From Roridomyces roridus (taxonomy: Eukaryota; Basidiomycota; Agaricomycetes; Agaricales; Mycenaceae): a DNA stretch of 64,000 nt. The notes beneath the pieces were generated by a model. It did no database searches. It was not told where the DNA came from and saw nothing but the letters and a program-made list of their open reading frames with translations. The DNA lies in the NCBI GenBank assembly GCA_029378245.1, contig JARKIF010000002.1, positions 1,302,001 to 1,366,000 of the forward strand. The letters run 5' to 3'. The position numbers and the translations under genes were made by a program. This document shows positions 30,988 through 43,700 of this stretch, in pieces (within the stretch, counting starts at the first letter, position 1; each line of letters starts with the position of its first letter).

Positions 30988-32505
30988 CTACACTAATCCT
31001 CCAGCCAAGTCTGTCCGCGCCTCCTTCATCGCCAGCTGGTCCATCACTGCCCGCTGAAGACTCGATCCTGTATTCTTCGTCCTCGCGCCCTTGGGCAGAG
31101 GAACGGCCGCAGATGCAACAGCAGACCGCATTTGTGCAGGCACAATAATCGGTGTCGCACGTGGAGGAGGTGGCCAACCGCGGTTCGGCTGATTGAAGTG
31201 CAGCGCCGCCCATGGTGGATAGTCCTTCTCCAATCGTATTATGTGCTCCTCCAAGTACTGGAGGCGCGCAAGTAGACTATCCGGTGGTGCAGGTACTGAA
31301 TATAATCCATTGACGGCGAGTACAACAAGTATTGGATAGACATACCATATCGGACCGAGAAATGAGTCTCGATGTCGCGTATCCGCTGGTCGACACCCAA
31401 ATGAAGTTCACTCGGAGGGTCGACAACAGCAGCAGCAGCAGACTTTTTGAGCTCACGCGCCGCCGTGGATTTTGTCCTTGGACGCGTGGGTTCAGCAGGC
31501 AAAGGCTCAACGACCTTTTGTCGCATTGTCCTCTGCAGTGGACCGTCCACATTCTTGGCAATGTCGTATTTCATCTGGGCGTCACGGTCGATGGATTTGG
31601 CGTACGTGCGCGCACATGAAGTAATCTCGTCGGATACACCGTCGGGATTGTCGCGGCTGGCATCGTCATTTATGCGCTTCCGCTTCTCTGCTAGCGTTTG
31701 CAGAAACTCGGTACGGTTCGACGCGTCGCTTCTCGCACGATTTTGAGCTAGGAAAGCCGAGATGGATTTGGTGAGCTGCACAGCGGTCAGTGACAAGACA
31801 AAGGTGGAAACTCGACACTTACTGACGTCGGCGAGGCGGGGTTCGGTGCGTGGATGTATTCAAGCTTTCGTTCCTCCAAGGGACGCGTCAACTCGGGTTC
31901 AGCGCCTTGTTGGATGGCCTGTCGATATTAAGCCGACTGTGCGTGTTATTCTGACTGGAACGTACTACGATGCCCCGAAGAAGATCTATCAAGGCCTCGG
32001 GCACGTTCTTTAGCTCGAATTCGGGGTTCATGACAAGAATGTCGGCTTCAAAACCATTCAGCGCTTGCTTGAGTCCCGCTTTCCCCATGAAATCTTTCAA
32101 TAGACGGTCCCAATGACGGTACTTTGGAGGTGGAGGCGGGGATGGAGATGGAGATGGAGGTGGAGGTGGGGCTGGGGCTGGAACTGGTGCTGGAACTGCA
32201 ACTGGCGGCGGGGGCAGCGTCTGAGAGTTCTGCACCGCCGTGTACGGGTCAGCGTACCGCACACGGTAATTTGGATACGAGGCAATAGGCGTATAGGATG
32301 TTTGCTGCGTCGAAGAGAACTGCGAGACGGGTACAGGGGCTGTACGAAAAGTCGGCTGCTGCGAGGTGGACGGGTAGCCTGTGGACCAGTTGGCTGCCCA
32401 TTGAGTAGTTTGAGGCTGCTGCTGGTATTTGGGCGTCGAGGACGATTGCGAAGCATTGCTTGGGCGCGAAGGTCCAGCAGCGGACGGGGGTGGGCCGTTG
32501 GTCAT
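30988..32505 (-). CDS. Conserved fungal protein of unknown function, 456 aa
   Basis: Exons 31969-32505, 31823-31918, 31346-31775 and 30988-31295. The first 130 residues are rich in glutamine, serine and proline, ending in a run of alternating proline and serine (plus-strand GGAGATGGAGATGGAGG). The folded-looking parts are KYRHWDRLLKDFMGKAGLKQ and, near the C-terminus, IETHFSVRY, LEEHIIRLEKDYPPWAALHF and NRGWPPPPRATPIIVPAQ, conserved-looking blocks of a fungal family I cannot name. The ATG is only 57 bp from that of the divergent rpr2 gene. Confidence 0.75.
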
Positions 32506-32562
32506 ATCGACATGGGCGTGATGGAAGACGAGACGCGTTCTCTTTGTTTACCACCAACTACG
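32506..32562. promoter_or_regulatory. 57-bp shared divergent promoter
   Basis: The start codons of the unknown 456-aa gene (minus) and rpr2 (plus) are separated by only these 57 bp, so the core promoter elements and 5' leaders of both genes must overlap this segment or the neighbouring coding regions. No TATA box is visible. Confidence 0.6.
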
Positions 32563-33255
32563 ATGGCGAAGAAAAAAGACGACGCTCCGAATGCCAGCAA
32601 TGTCGTGAACAAGGACATTATCCAGCGCCTTAATTTCATGTACCAAGCCAGCGTCTACCTCGGCAGTGTCCTCCCAGTACCTCCTCCTGCCACAACCTCA
32701 CCGAAACGGAAGAAAAAGGCGCGCAAAATGGACGTCCACGATCTCTCCAAATCCTATGTACACTCTATGAAAGTCGTGGCGAACAAGACCATGGTCAAGA
32801 TGTAGCGTGCAAGTCATCATCTATCTTGGCTGGTCTTGACCTGGCCTCGCAGGGATCCCGCCGTGAAACGCACGCTTTGCGCTGGTTGCAACATCGTCCT
32901 AGTGCCCGGCTCCACGGCATCCGTCAGAGTCAAATGTAGGTCCCCCATAGCTGCTATTGTGCGCATCCTTGAATATCGCTGTCCAGCATCGAAATCGCAT
33001 GGCCATATCATGCTCTACCATTGCAACTCGTGCAATTCGACTCGTCGAATACCAGCGCCGCCAACAGCTGCTGGGCCCTCGACTGAAATGGAAGTAGACG
33101 TGGATGAATCTTCCGAACCGTCTCGCAAACGAAAACGGGGACCCACTCCGCGCGTGCCGCCTCTGTTTGCGCGACCGGAGCATATTGTACTCTGTGGCGA
33201 CGCGAGATTACCAGACCGCGATCCACAACTTGGAGACGGAATATATATAACATGA
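32563..33255 (+). CDS. rpr2: RNase P subunit Rpr2/Rpp21/Snm1 family
   Basis: Exons 32563-32801, 32853-32935 and 32987-33255 give 196 residues. The N-terminal helices carry IIQRLNFMYQASVYLGS and DLSKSYVHSMKVVANKTMVK. The zinc ribbon uses DPAVKRTLCAGCNIVLVPG and HIMLYHCNSCNSTRRIP (two CxxC pairs), with the conserved VRVK in between. The family is the small zinc protein of RNase P, which trims the 5' ends of tRNA precursors in the nucleus. The C-terminal 70 residues are acidic then basic (SSEPSRKRKRGPTPR), an apparent nuclear localisation signal. Confidence 0.9.
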
Positions 33256-33519
33256 ATCGTTTCTGCATTGTGAGGAGGTCCCTACAAGCAGAGCTTGGAC
33301 TCGAAAGAGTGGTCCATATCTACCCAACAAATCCTGCAGACACGCCCAGCTGCTTCATAACGCCCAAGAAAACTCCCATGTAACCCCAGTCCTCTCACCG
33401 ATAGCATGACTTCAAACGAAAGTACACGTCTAAAAAGGATTGATTTCTGTGAGACTTCGCACATGGGGACTTGGGAAGAGATGTGTGTCTAATGGCCGCC
33501 AGTTATACTTAGTATTCGA

Positions 33520-33855
33520 TGGAACGAAAAAGTGGTAAAAGAAACGACTTACCTTCATACTTTACCTTTAACCTACCTGTTGTTGAAGCATCTTGAAGTC
33601 TTCATTCTTGCTTGAGGTCTCTTGAGGACCTCTCTTCATTCTTCAGGCCTTCTATCTTCAAGTCTTCTCTCTTGTTGAGGTCTTCTCTTGAGGTCTTCAG
33701 TCTTGAGGTCTTCTTTCTTTCTTGAGGTCTTCGTTCTTGAGAGGTCTCTTGAGGACCTCCCAGAATTGTGCATCCTTAGGGATTCGAACCCATCACCTCG
33801 CCAAGAGAGGGGGCTGAGTTGCAGGAGCTTGATACAACTCAGCCAAGGAGCCATG
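33520..33855 (-). repeat. tRNA-derived SINE, copy 2
   Basis: This is the better preserved copy. Read on the minus strand: box A TGGCTGAGTTG, the inverted repeat GGCTGAGTTG / CAACTCAGCC, an anticodon-arm-like CCTC...GAGG, box B GGTTCGAATCC inside an intact T-arm (GGGTTCGAATCCC), then the AAGACCTC-rich tail of about 200 nt. A possible acceptor GGCTCCT / AGGATGC pairs at five of seven positions. Confidence 0.7.
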
Positions 33856-34102
33856 AAAACATACCAAGTAAACCTGGCTAAGTGCACGTCCGCTCCAGTG
33901 TGGCGGGGTGGGATTCGCTCATCCGAGGGCAGAGATAAGACGATGTTCCTCCGCGGCACCCACAAGCGGACAGCGATGAGGCTGCATATGTAAGTTCAAG
34001 TTGTTCGGATCAAGTTCACTGCGGGGATACCGAGGATGACATGCGTCGTCAAGTCGACGTTAACTTTGATGCTGTCGCGATCACGTGGGCTCGTGACCCC
34101 AC

Positions 34103-34205
34103 ATGAGTGTCGCATTCAGCGTCTTCAAGAGCTCCGCCAACGATGGCATAGTCGAAGCCACGGCCTCCCTCCGGCCACAGGGACTCAAGTGCAAATCAAA
34201 ATGAC
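34103..34205 (+). pseudogene. Second dead 5' fragment of an alcohol dehydrogenase
   Basis: ATGAGTGTCGCATTCAGC is preserved at the start, followed by FKSSANDGIVEAT, a frame change, and TQVQIKM before the match ends. It is more truncated than the copy at 1730-2040 but keeps the start codon. Confidence 0.75.
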
Positions 34206-34244
34206 ACAGTCATTCCATACTACACTTTCTTTCTCATTCTTTCT

Positions 34245-37200
34245 CTATTCCTCTGGCGTCACAACACCAAACTGCGGGGTCAACCAGAAATCCCAGTCCT
34301 CCTCCTTATCAGTATGACCCCCAATCTTGAGCGCACGCAACAACCCACGATACTGTCCGTCGTCGATCCGTGTCCCATTCGCATATTTGCCATCCAGCAC
34401 AACAGTGCTGTACCCATCGTACGGATCCTGCAACTTGCGCGTCAATGTCCGAGTTCCCACGGCGGTAGTAGTTTGAATCTCACATCATTGTTGCGAGGCA
34501 CGTAGTCGAATTCAGCCAGCGGACCGATTGTCTTGACACGCCTCGAGGAACTGGGGAGCTCGATATCCGCCTTGACGAGATCAAATAGCACCTTGGCGCT
34601 GCCGAATATCATTCTATACACGACAAACGGAGAAGCATCTTGGTCCATGAATGTATAATTCATCGGACCCGTCTGCACGTCCCCGTCCGAATCGATCATA
34701 GCAGGAAGGGAAAAGTCAAAGTACCAATTACTCCTATCGAGCAGAGGCGCGACCTTGAGCGACGCGCCAACGCCGAGATAAGTCACTTTGACCGTCTCAG
34801 TAGGCGACTCCACGTGAATGAACCCCGAGTAGACTGGGAACGACGCGTTGTCTGCCGAGGGCGGCGGCGTGAAAGTGAGGTGGATGTATTTGGTGTCATT
34901 CGGGTGAACGGTCACTTGAGAGCGAGAAAACTGGACGAAGGCAGCGCCGGGAACCATGATGGGATCGGACAGGACGGTGTAATCCTGGAAAGAAGAAAAT
35001 TAACGCTGGCTCGTCGAAAGGGCACTGATTACTTACGGAGACGGTTTCCAGCGTCCCCGCAGGCACGTGGGAGATAGTATACGTGATCGGTTTATCGCCC
35101 TTCCGATTCCAGATCGAGATGGTATGGCTGCAATTCTTGTCAGTTCGCGAGCACAATTGAAACACGAAACCACTCACTTGGCCTTAAAATGCGCCGTATC
35201 ATTCAGCGCAATATGTCCAGGCGACACCACACTCTTCATGTTAACAGCAAGATCCGCCTGTATCAGCCCCGCGCCCTGTTGAGCAACAGTATGCGGTATA
35301 GGATCGTCAAGCGACGATGGGGTACTCTTGGCTGTCGTCTGCAGGACGCGCATCACGACCGCGCCCACCTCAGACCCGGTTCCAAGCTCATTCATGACCA
35401 AAGCGGCAGCCCCCGCGACGAATGGGCAGGCCATGCTCGTCCCGGAAAGCAAAGCGTAGCCCCCAAGTGCCAGTGGGAACGTGGAAAGGATGCCTCCGCC
35501 AGGTGCCATGACCATCGGGGACAGCTCCATTTCAAACGTCGGGCCCATAGTTGAGAAGGAGCTGACCAGCCCTCCCGTAGGGTTCGGAAGGTTAAAGGCT
35601 CCGCCCGTTTGAGGGAAGCTGACGGTGATGGGAGCTTTGTTGATGAATTGCTGCACCAGCTAGAATGAAGATATATCACTGGCCGAACTGTCTGTAGAGA
35701 ATACAAGACTCACGAATTTCCCATCAGCTGCGCTGATCAACACGGCCGTGTATCCGTCAACATCGATGGCAGCCCAGGTACCTTTATCTGAGCTGTATTA
35801 CGAGCAGTAAGTATCTGATGAACTGAAGACAAGATCATACTTGTAGATGAAAACAACTTTGCCGCCTTTCGCCTGGATGTTTCCCAATTTCTGGGTCTAC
35901 CAAATTCGTCAGATGGGCCGGCGTCACCAAGCTGAGATATAAGTACGAATGAACATGTGCCCCGATGCACGACCACGAGGTGGCCCGAAAGGTCAGGCGT
36001 GGAATCTGGAAGGGGATTGCATGCATCATCCACTTGAGAAATGTTCGTGGAGGTAGCATAGATAGGCAATGCCCCAGGAACGTTCAATGGCAGCGGCTGG
36101 TTGTAGGTCTGCGTAATATTAGCATTCATCAATTTTCGAGTAACGAGACTCACGATGGGATCATGGACAACACCATGGACAGTGGCGTTTTGCACCGGAG
36201 TATCGATGTTGTCGACAGACCCTACGGAGATGACTCCGATTCCTCCCGCAGGCTCAGAGGTATACCACGGGCCCTCTCTCCCATCTACGGGAACCACATT
36301 AGTCGAGAAATAACAAACATGGGGAGGACGTACCATTGCCCGCGGAAACTGTAACAGCGCGGCCTTGAGCAACCATACGCTCTGCAACGACGGATGCGGT
36401 GGCTTCAGACCACCCGCTGGCGGCTCCGATCGAAAGTGTCATAATGTCCATCTCGTCGTTGTACGCCATGATGAGGGCTTGAGAGATGATCGCGTCGGTG
36501 GTTGCCCCATAACACCCAAAAACGCGGTATGCTGCCAAGGAAGCACTGCTGGCGACTCCGCTGAAGTCCAAGGTGTTGTTCGGAGAAGCACCTATAATCC
36601 CGGCTACGTGGCTGGGCACAATCGAATCAGGCTAGGCTCTGTGATATAATGCAAGACACGAACGTTCCATGCCCATTGCATCTGGGGGGCGTAAGCAAAA
36701 CGATGGAATTACAGAAGGATCACTGACTGGTCTAATGGGTTGGGACCAGGATTTGGCGTATTGCCCCCGTCATATGCATCGCCGACAAGGTCCGCGCCTT
36801 TGAAGATCTTGAAGCCGGGACCAAAGCCTCCTCCCAGGAGGGGATGCGTGTAATCGACACCCGTATCAATTCTGCCGCAGGGTGAGCTAGCTGAAAAATG
36901 GCAGCAAAGATCACACGTACATTCCAATCTTCACCCCTTGGCCGAACATGCCTTGAGCGTGAACCTTGTCGACACCAGTCATCTTATGAGTGCTAGATGT
37001 GTCGAGGCCGATGTCCATCGGATCCTTCACGACCACCGAATTGACCGGCCTGGGCTTGTTTAGAGGCATTCCAGTCACAGATGGTTTACCCACTTGGGAG
37101 CAGGGAACTTGCGAACAGGACGAACGGCTACGACACCATCGATTTCTGATATTTTTGTCGCATCCTGGGGAATTCGTTGTGAAATGGGCAGGCCAGAAAA

Positions 37201-37559
37201 CGAGTAATTACAGCGGATGACTAATACAGGTCAATGTGTGAATTAACGGGGATTTGGGACCTACGTCGAGTTTTACGGCCGCGCCAACGAGGATGTTTGC
37301 CGTGTTGTATTCGTGATCGACGTGGAATCCCATGGACTTTTTGCGCATAGCCCCGTAGACCTGATCATGCTGCGAAAAAGGTCGAGGTCCTGTTCAAGCA
37401 ATCAAAGAGAGCGCCTACCGATATGACCCGTCCAGCATTGTTACTGGAGAACTCGATGATGTAGGCGTTGGGGACATATTGGGATGCCTGAATCGCCGGT
37501 TTGACGCTTGTCGAGAGTCCAGACGCAATGAGTGCAAACGCGAGGATGAGTGGCCGCAT
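34245..37559 (-). CDS. Secreted subtilisin-like serine protease (S8A, with PA domain)
   Basis: A gene of about 14 exons. ATG 37559 opens a signal peptide (MRPLILAFALIASGLSTSV) and an I9-like propeptide (NAYIIEFSSNNAGRV ... ISEIDGVVAVRPVRKFPAPK). The catalytic triad is complete: IDTGVDYTHPLLGGG (Asp), CNGHGTHVAGIIGA (His) and LLSGTSMACPFVAGAAALV (Ser). A PA insert lies between His and Ser (DLSGHLVVVHRGTCSF). An Fn3/DUF1034-like C-terminal domain follows (DPIMVPGAAFVQFSRSQVTV), ending DWDFWLTPQFGVVTPEE. An apparent frame shift near 34440-34490 is explained by a 56-nt GTGAGA...TTGCAG intron. This layout is that of pyrolysin/Vpr-like secreted proteases used for extracellular protein digestion. 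Confidence 0.88.
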
Positions 37560-38556
37560 GGTTTTCAAGTGGGCACCCGCTTGGAAGCAAGACATCGGAA
37601 AGGCGCGAGTTAATAACCAGGCGGAAAACTCGGTTCCCGTACGGATACGCGCGATGGGTTCTAGTCCTGAACGTGGCCCCGAAGGACAAATGATACGTAC
37701 AAGAGGGTTTGGGCCCGAAACGTCCAAAAGTTCAAGCTAAACGATGTGATTCTGATATGGGAAGACACCCAACCTCTCGACTAGTGTACAAGACTCACCG
37801 TTCCTTTAGGAGCCTTCCAGTGTCCATGCGTTCTCCTTGACCAATTTCTCCCGCTCCAGAAGGTACTTTCCTGTAGCTTGGTGTCAGAGAGGAGAGAACG
37901 ATGACAAAATGCACTTTCCTTCCTTATACTTCTGCGTAAAATCACTTGCGCGATGGTAATACCAACCCACTCGCTCGTTGCACCCGACACAATACGCGTC
38001 AGCAACGGTGTGGACTCCGGTACTGTATAACGGAAATCAGTACGTGTCCGCGCCATTCAATAATCATGCACATGAGACTGCGGTCTTCGCGGTTACCCAA
38101 CTTGACATTCACCGCGGAGTGCATGAGGCTGAAAGACGGCGGGATATCAACGAAACTGCATCAACACTAGTCGCGTCCCTACAAACCACGTCCCTCGCGG
38201 CCTTGGAAGAGCTTGGTTATCGTTTCATCTTGTAAAGCCTGGGCTTTGGTGAGCCGAATTCATAAGAGGGGCCGCGGCATACAAGGACAGCAGAGCATTT
38301 GGAGCAGTTGTAAGTCGGGTGGTCAGGATATGCTTGGATAACTTGGTGCTTCGTATCTGACGAAGGAAGAGACATGCTGGAGGGTTCCCTCGTCGAAGAG
38401 ACTAGAGGGCTCGGACAAGCATGAAGGCCTCAGGTCGCCGGATTGGGACGAGTTGACCGGTCTGATTGCCGCAATCCGCTCTCTTGAAAACTGAAAATGG
38501 TAAATTAAGAGCTCGATTACAGGTAATTATGAAGCCATTAGTGTACGGTAGCAGTA
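37560..38556. other. Intergenic region with one doubtful open frame
   Basis: A plus-strand open frame (37978-38235) ends with LVASLQTTSLAALEELGYRF and looks faintly coding, but no start, family or partner exon could be established. It may be a gene relic. The first part is the subtilase promoter. Confidence 0.35.
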
Positions 38557-40530
38557 TCAAACCTCCGCCAAAATTCGCACCAATATCTCTTTAATGGTCG
38601 TCCGCGCAATTCCAGCAGGCATCTCCTCCCGGTCGTCTCCAACAGCAGGAAACATGGCACTCCCCAGAATTTCGGATTGTGGCCCGTCGCGAACTCGCAC
38701 ACGATGAGTCATAACACGCGGAACGATACGGGCAATATCTGCCTCGCTAACCTCCAGCACAGCGTCCCAAGCTCTCCTCATCTGATGCTCCGTCGTCTGC
38801 ACAGGGGTCGAAGCACTATCCGTCTCTTCTACAACAACCTCAATCGGCTGGTAACGATGCGCGTGCCCATTCCCGGGCGCCGCGAGTGGACTGTCGTCGT
38901 CATGGTCCCCAACGTTCTTCGTAGGACTGTTCCCATGATTGGCGAGAAAAGTCGCGTCGTCGCGCACGAGTTCCATCCCCGTGAGGTCCCCGCCAATGAC
39001 ACGGCCAGCCCGTGCCAGCTCAACAGCGTCTCGGATGGTCTTCGCCGTCAGCAAAGTGGCATCTAGCTGCGGATGATGTCGCGCAGCAGAAAATAAATCA
39101 CAAGCGTAAATATTCAGCGCAGGTGAGATATGCGTGCGATGGAAGCTTCTGCGCAACTGTTGGAGAAGCTCAGGTGAGACCAGGGGTGGCTCTTGAAGAT
39201 GATGATACGAGTAACGGTGACCATGCGGCGGTAGAGGCTGGGTGAGAAAGGGGGGAGTCGATGTCGGTGTTACTGGTAACGGTGGTGAATGAAGAGCAGG
39301 CGACCCACGGTAAGAACCCGAGTTGCGTGCCGAGGCTGCCAAGAGGGAACGCGTCGTTTGATGCGGGGAAACCGCCACGCTCATTGCAAATTTGTCTAGC
39401 TACGTTATGTGAGCCACGTACAATATCCAGCCAAGAGAGCATACCAGAGTCTTGTGGATGGCCGGTCGCTCGTGGGCATCCATTGGGCAGACATAAATCA
39501 TTATGAAACCATCAGGCAGATTCCAGACCTCATCTCCGTCCTCGTCGTCCAAGACGACGCGCCGCTCTGCGAGCACTGTTGACAGGGCCCGCTGAGACGG
39601 CATTGTTGCGTTTTCTAGCCCAGAAATCACCAGCGCGCACGGCTGCAGAGCAAGCGCATCAAGCTTGGACCTGAGTGGAGTGGGGTCTGAGAATGCATGG
39701 GGAAGTGGAGCGCGTCCTCTAGGGGCCTTGGGCGCCGTGCGGAACGGATTCAGATTGGTGGCCGAGCTCCCGGAGGACGGCACATATTGGTGACTGTCCC
39801 CAAAGGGGTTGGATCTCGTGGTGCCTCCTTGAAGCTCATTCGGGTTCGACATGGAACGGCGAGGGTTCCTGGAAGATGAGCGGGCCCAGGTGGCATTGTT
39901 GCGGGTGCGGTTCGCATTCCGCTTCGGGAGAGGACCTTCATCTTGAGAATCGACAGATGCAGACCAGGGCAGGAACAGAGAGCGTAAAAACGGTGCTCCG
40001 CTCTCAGCTGAAGAAGCAGATCGCGGTCGTATTTTGAGCTTGTGTGTGGGAAGCCCAAAAACAGAAGATAGTGTCTAGATTGCCGGGGTCAATAACGGTT
40101 GTCATTAATACATCAGCGCCTCAGAAGATGCAAGGTACGTCGCTCGTGACATGCGCCACGTTCTGTGTCGCTTGATGCGAAACATTCAAGTGGTCTAGCC
40201 TAACCCGTCGAGAGTCAATTCACTCCCGAGCGCTCCGAGCATAACGCCGGGCTATCTCAGTGAGATTAATGAATTAAATGCTCGGGCCAGAGGCAGTGCG
40301 CTGAAACTGATGCGAGTACTCACGAGGAAAGCAAGTTTGACCACGAGGCGGACGTCCTCTTCGCGAGCCCGCAAAAGTAGATGTTTCTCTCCTGCTATAA
40401 GGCAGCGGAGGACCGACTGGAATACGACGGCATCAAGAGGCAGAGATGCGGGGGCCAGTTCTCGAACATGCGCCAAGAGAGTGGGGAAAAATGTAGGACC
40501 TGGGAGGAGATTGGAGTCAAGGAGGTCCAT
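38557..40530 (-). CDS. Magnesium-chelatase subunit I-like protein
   Basis: Exons 40324-40530, 39445-40074 and 38557-39399 (the first intron is unusually long, 249 nt) give 559 residues. The C-terminal part resembles the lid region of ChlI-type AAA proteins: LDKFAMSVAVSPHQTTRSLL, ALNIYACDLFSAARHHPQLD and LTAKTIRDAVELARAGRVIG. The middle has ALVISGLENATMPSQRALST and PDGFIMIYVCPMDAHERPAI, positions where Walker B and sensor motifs sit in the family. No good Walker A (GxxGxGKS/T) is visible, so ATPase activity is doubtful. Fungi make no chlorophyll, so the role is unknown. Confidence 0.75.
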
Positions 40531-40711
40531 AGCGATTGAGACTTTAGTTGTTCTGAGTTGCTGAGTAGCCGTTCCTGCGATACATTGTGGTGGGAGTTTG
40601 AAAGGAAGTCAATGGGGTTATGATTGACAGGCAATATTCCGCTTGCGATCCGAGTCTCTGGGCCTCTCTGTCACTTCCTCGTGTGCGGTACTGACCTCTC
40701 TCTCTCATGGG

Positions 40712-43700
40712 ATGGCCAGCGTTCCATCCCCTGAACGCTCGTTAAGAACCCAACGCCTCTTCTGGAATGATCAAGAAGCAGAAAGCACGACCGCGGCCGT
40801 CCAATTCACGGTGGATGATACCTCTCCTGCCATCTTCTACGCACCGTTCGGCGATTCATTTAGCACTCCGGCGCTCTCTGCTGGATGGAATCCCTACTGG
40901 TCGCAACCTGGCTTCTCTAGTGCGAATCTTGGCGCTACTGGTATCGGCCAGAGTCTCCACATAACTTCTCGTGACGGTGCTTCTCTCCAGATAATCTGGA
41001 AAGGTGCGTCGGCTCGCGTTGTGTTCAGTTCAGCCGTTGTTGAGCTCCCATCCAGGCACTGGCATCACGCTCTATGGGAATGTCACCGACGCTTCATACA
41101 ATATTACCATTGACGGAGAAGCTATGGATTTGGTGTCCGCAGATCTCTTGAATAATACTCTGGCCGCATTCGCCAACCTAACCGACACAAACCACACGCT
41201 CTCTCTGACTGCCCGGACGAGTTCACCTGAATCTCTGTTGGAATTCGACAGAGCTCTTCTTGTAGCGCCCCCACCTGCAGGTTCTGGCTCAGCGTGTGTG
41301 GTTTCTTGTTCCTGTTGCCTTGGTTTTAATCCTCCGAAAGCCTTGATTTTACCCAACAAGTCGTGAATGATACCGCGTTCGCTTTTCGCGGACAATGGAA
41401 TTTTCTGAACGACTCGGACTTGTCGCACGAGTCAACGAATGTCGGTGACAGTGCAACTCTCCAATTCCGAGGGACATCTTTCCTTTTGCTCGGGCTGACT
41501 TCTCCAACAACCGGAAGGTACGATCCCAAGACCTGTAGATCCCCTGCTCATCCCCATCAGTTACTCCGTTACCTTGGACAACGTTACCACCGTCTTTTCG
41601 GGCAAGTCGTCGTTTTCGAACGACCACTCGCTCCTATTCTTTGCATCCGGATTGGATGCGGAGACCGTTCATGATTTTGAGATTGTGAATACTGACGGCG
41701 GGACTCTCAAGATTCCGGTGGCTAACGCGACTGTTTTGTATGTTTTATACTATTGCGTTTGAGTATCCCTGCTCACATGTTTCTCAAGTGCTGCTTCGAC
41801 ATCCTCCAGCCCATCTGGCACACCCACCTCGAGCTCCTCGACTTCGCCGATTTCCGCCGCTGCTGCTGCTAGAAGTGGTTTGTCCAGTGGGACCATAGCA
41901 GCACTTGTGCTAGGGGCCGTCATGATCATTCTCGTGGTTGTCGGCTTGCTGGCATACGTCCTGTTATACCGCCCTCACAAAAGACGGCAGCGCACACACC
42001 GGGAATCCCCGCCGAAGGAGACCCACGACGAAGACATTATCTCCGTTTTGGAAGTCGCACCCGAGTTCAAGAAAACGGTCTATGACGATCTGCCTCCAAT
42101 AGCTGGCCCTTCACGCGATCGGACGAGCAGGAGGAGTGGATTCACAAAATGGAAAGAGGAGGTAGAAGGAGGGCTGGGAAGCTGGGGACGCAGTGCTCTG
42201 GGGATTGCCTTCCGCCATTCCGGCTCGACGAGGATGACTAACTCGGATTCGTCTAATGAGTACGATATGGAGGTCCGGAGCGACAGCTACAAGACCTCTT
42301 CTGCTTCTGGATCATCGAATGGGTATGGGTCGACACAAGGTGCAGGGAAAGGGAAAGGAAAGAGCCCAGAGTCGCGCGTGAGCAGATGGACGAGGAGGAG
42401 CGAACAACGGGAGGCGTCACTGTCTCCCCGTTACAAGCTCGATCTGCCTATAGAACCCACTCCGCGCTCAGCTTCCCATTCGGCCGCTGCATCTACCGGT
42501 CGACCCGATCCTTCGGTCATATCCTCCCTCTCCTACATGTCCTCACCATCCATTCCATCAAGCCACACCCCCTCCGTTCCTCCTGCGCGACCTTCTCCGT
42601 ATCCAAATACCCACACCCGTGCTGGGAGCGCCGGGGCTCTGCTGGTTCATGACACCACTCAACCCACCGAACCGGATGACGGCTATATACCCACCCCGAT
42701 TCATGCCGCCGGCCCCTCTGCTCCTCTCCCGCCCATACCTGTCCCTCTTCCGCCGCTTCCAGAGCCGACCAGAAACGATGACAGCGGCAGCGTGCGGGAG
42801 TATGATGTTGATGACGGCAAGAGTGTCCTTGGAGATGGGAGCGCTCGAATCGCTCTGCGCAGCTTGAGCCCGCGCACCGTCCAATCAGATCAACGTAACC
42901 CGCGGAGTAAACGACGAGACAAGGAGAAACGGAACGAGAAGGTTACAAATGCACCTGCCACAGCCGCCGATATCTCGCCTGCACCAGATTCAGACACTAG
43001 TCTGGTTCTGCGCAATACCAGTCCCTTCCGCGTCGATTTCGATCAACCTGAGCGCAGGGCTGCCCGACTCTCCGGACAGTCTCGCGTGCGTTTTGAAAAC
43101 GCTGAATCGGTAGAGGAGGGAAGTGAACAAGACCCCACACCGGCTGTTGCGAATCGGCAAGCTTTTCGTCTCACCCCCCCTGCTATGCAACACCCACAAG
43201 ACACCTCTTTCCTTGACTTTACATCTTCGTCGGATGTATCGCTACGGACTAGGTCGAACGCCTACTCCTATTCCACGTCCTCGCGCTCCATCGTTTCGCG
43301 TGCACCTGACCATTCGCGGTGGAGCACTGAAGGAAGTTCTAGCAATATAGCTAGTATCGTTCCACCCCCGCAGCCCACATCACGCTGGAGTGCCACCACC
43401 GCTCCCAGCTCGGACCTCCATCGTGATCCCTCCGATGGATCCTCGGCCAGTTTCCCATTCCCCGTTTCTCTACCCGCGTCACCGCATCATCCCGAAGGCA
43501 CGTTCGCAGACGCCCCATCTTCGTTTGGGACGCGCTTGCAATTGCCGGGGCAAGCCGATGAGAACGGGACGGGGACTCTGAATAGCCTCAACGCACATCC
43601 CGCAGATCTTGTCAGCGTAAATATCACTTCTCCGACCGACAGTGTTCCTATGTCTGTCTCGGACATCCATTTCCAGAGCAGCGAAGCGGAGGATGGAGAG

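Larger units (their letters stand above)
33397..34210. repeat. Dispersed segmental duplication, copy 2
   Basis: Partner of 885-1860. It carries the second SINE copy and the shortest dead dehydrogenase piece, and breaks off 35 bp before the stop of the subtilase gene. No other gene is seen between 33256 and 34244. Confidence 0.75.

Noticed and set aside
32113..32540. Tryptophan/arginine-rich plus-strand frame in the first half of the 230-codon open frame
   Set aside because: It is the shadow of the proline/serine-rich exon of the minus-strand gene; only the part from ATG 32563 onward is the real rpr2 exon.
33636..33965. Minus-strand frame rich in RRPQQERRLED
   Set aside because: It is a translation of the SINE tail repeats and has a matching non-coding copy at 1210-1431.
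34430..34500. Frameshift near the end of the subtilase
   Set aside because: A 56-nt intron with GTGAGA donor and TTGCAG acceptor removes the shift and gives the expected C-terminus.
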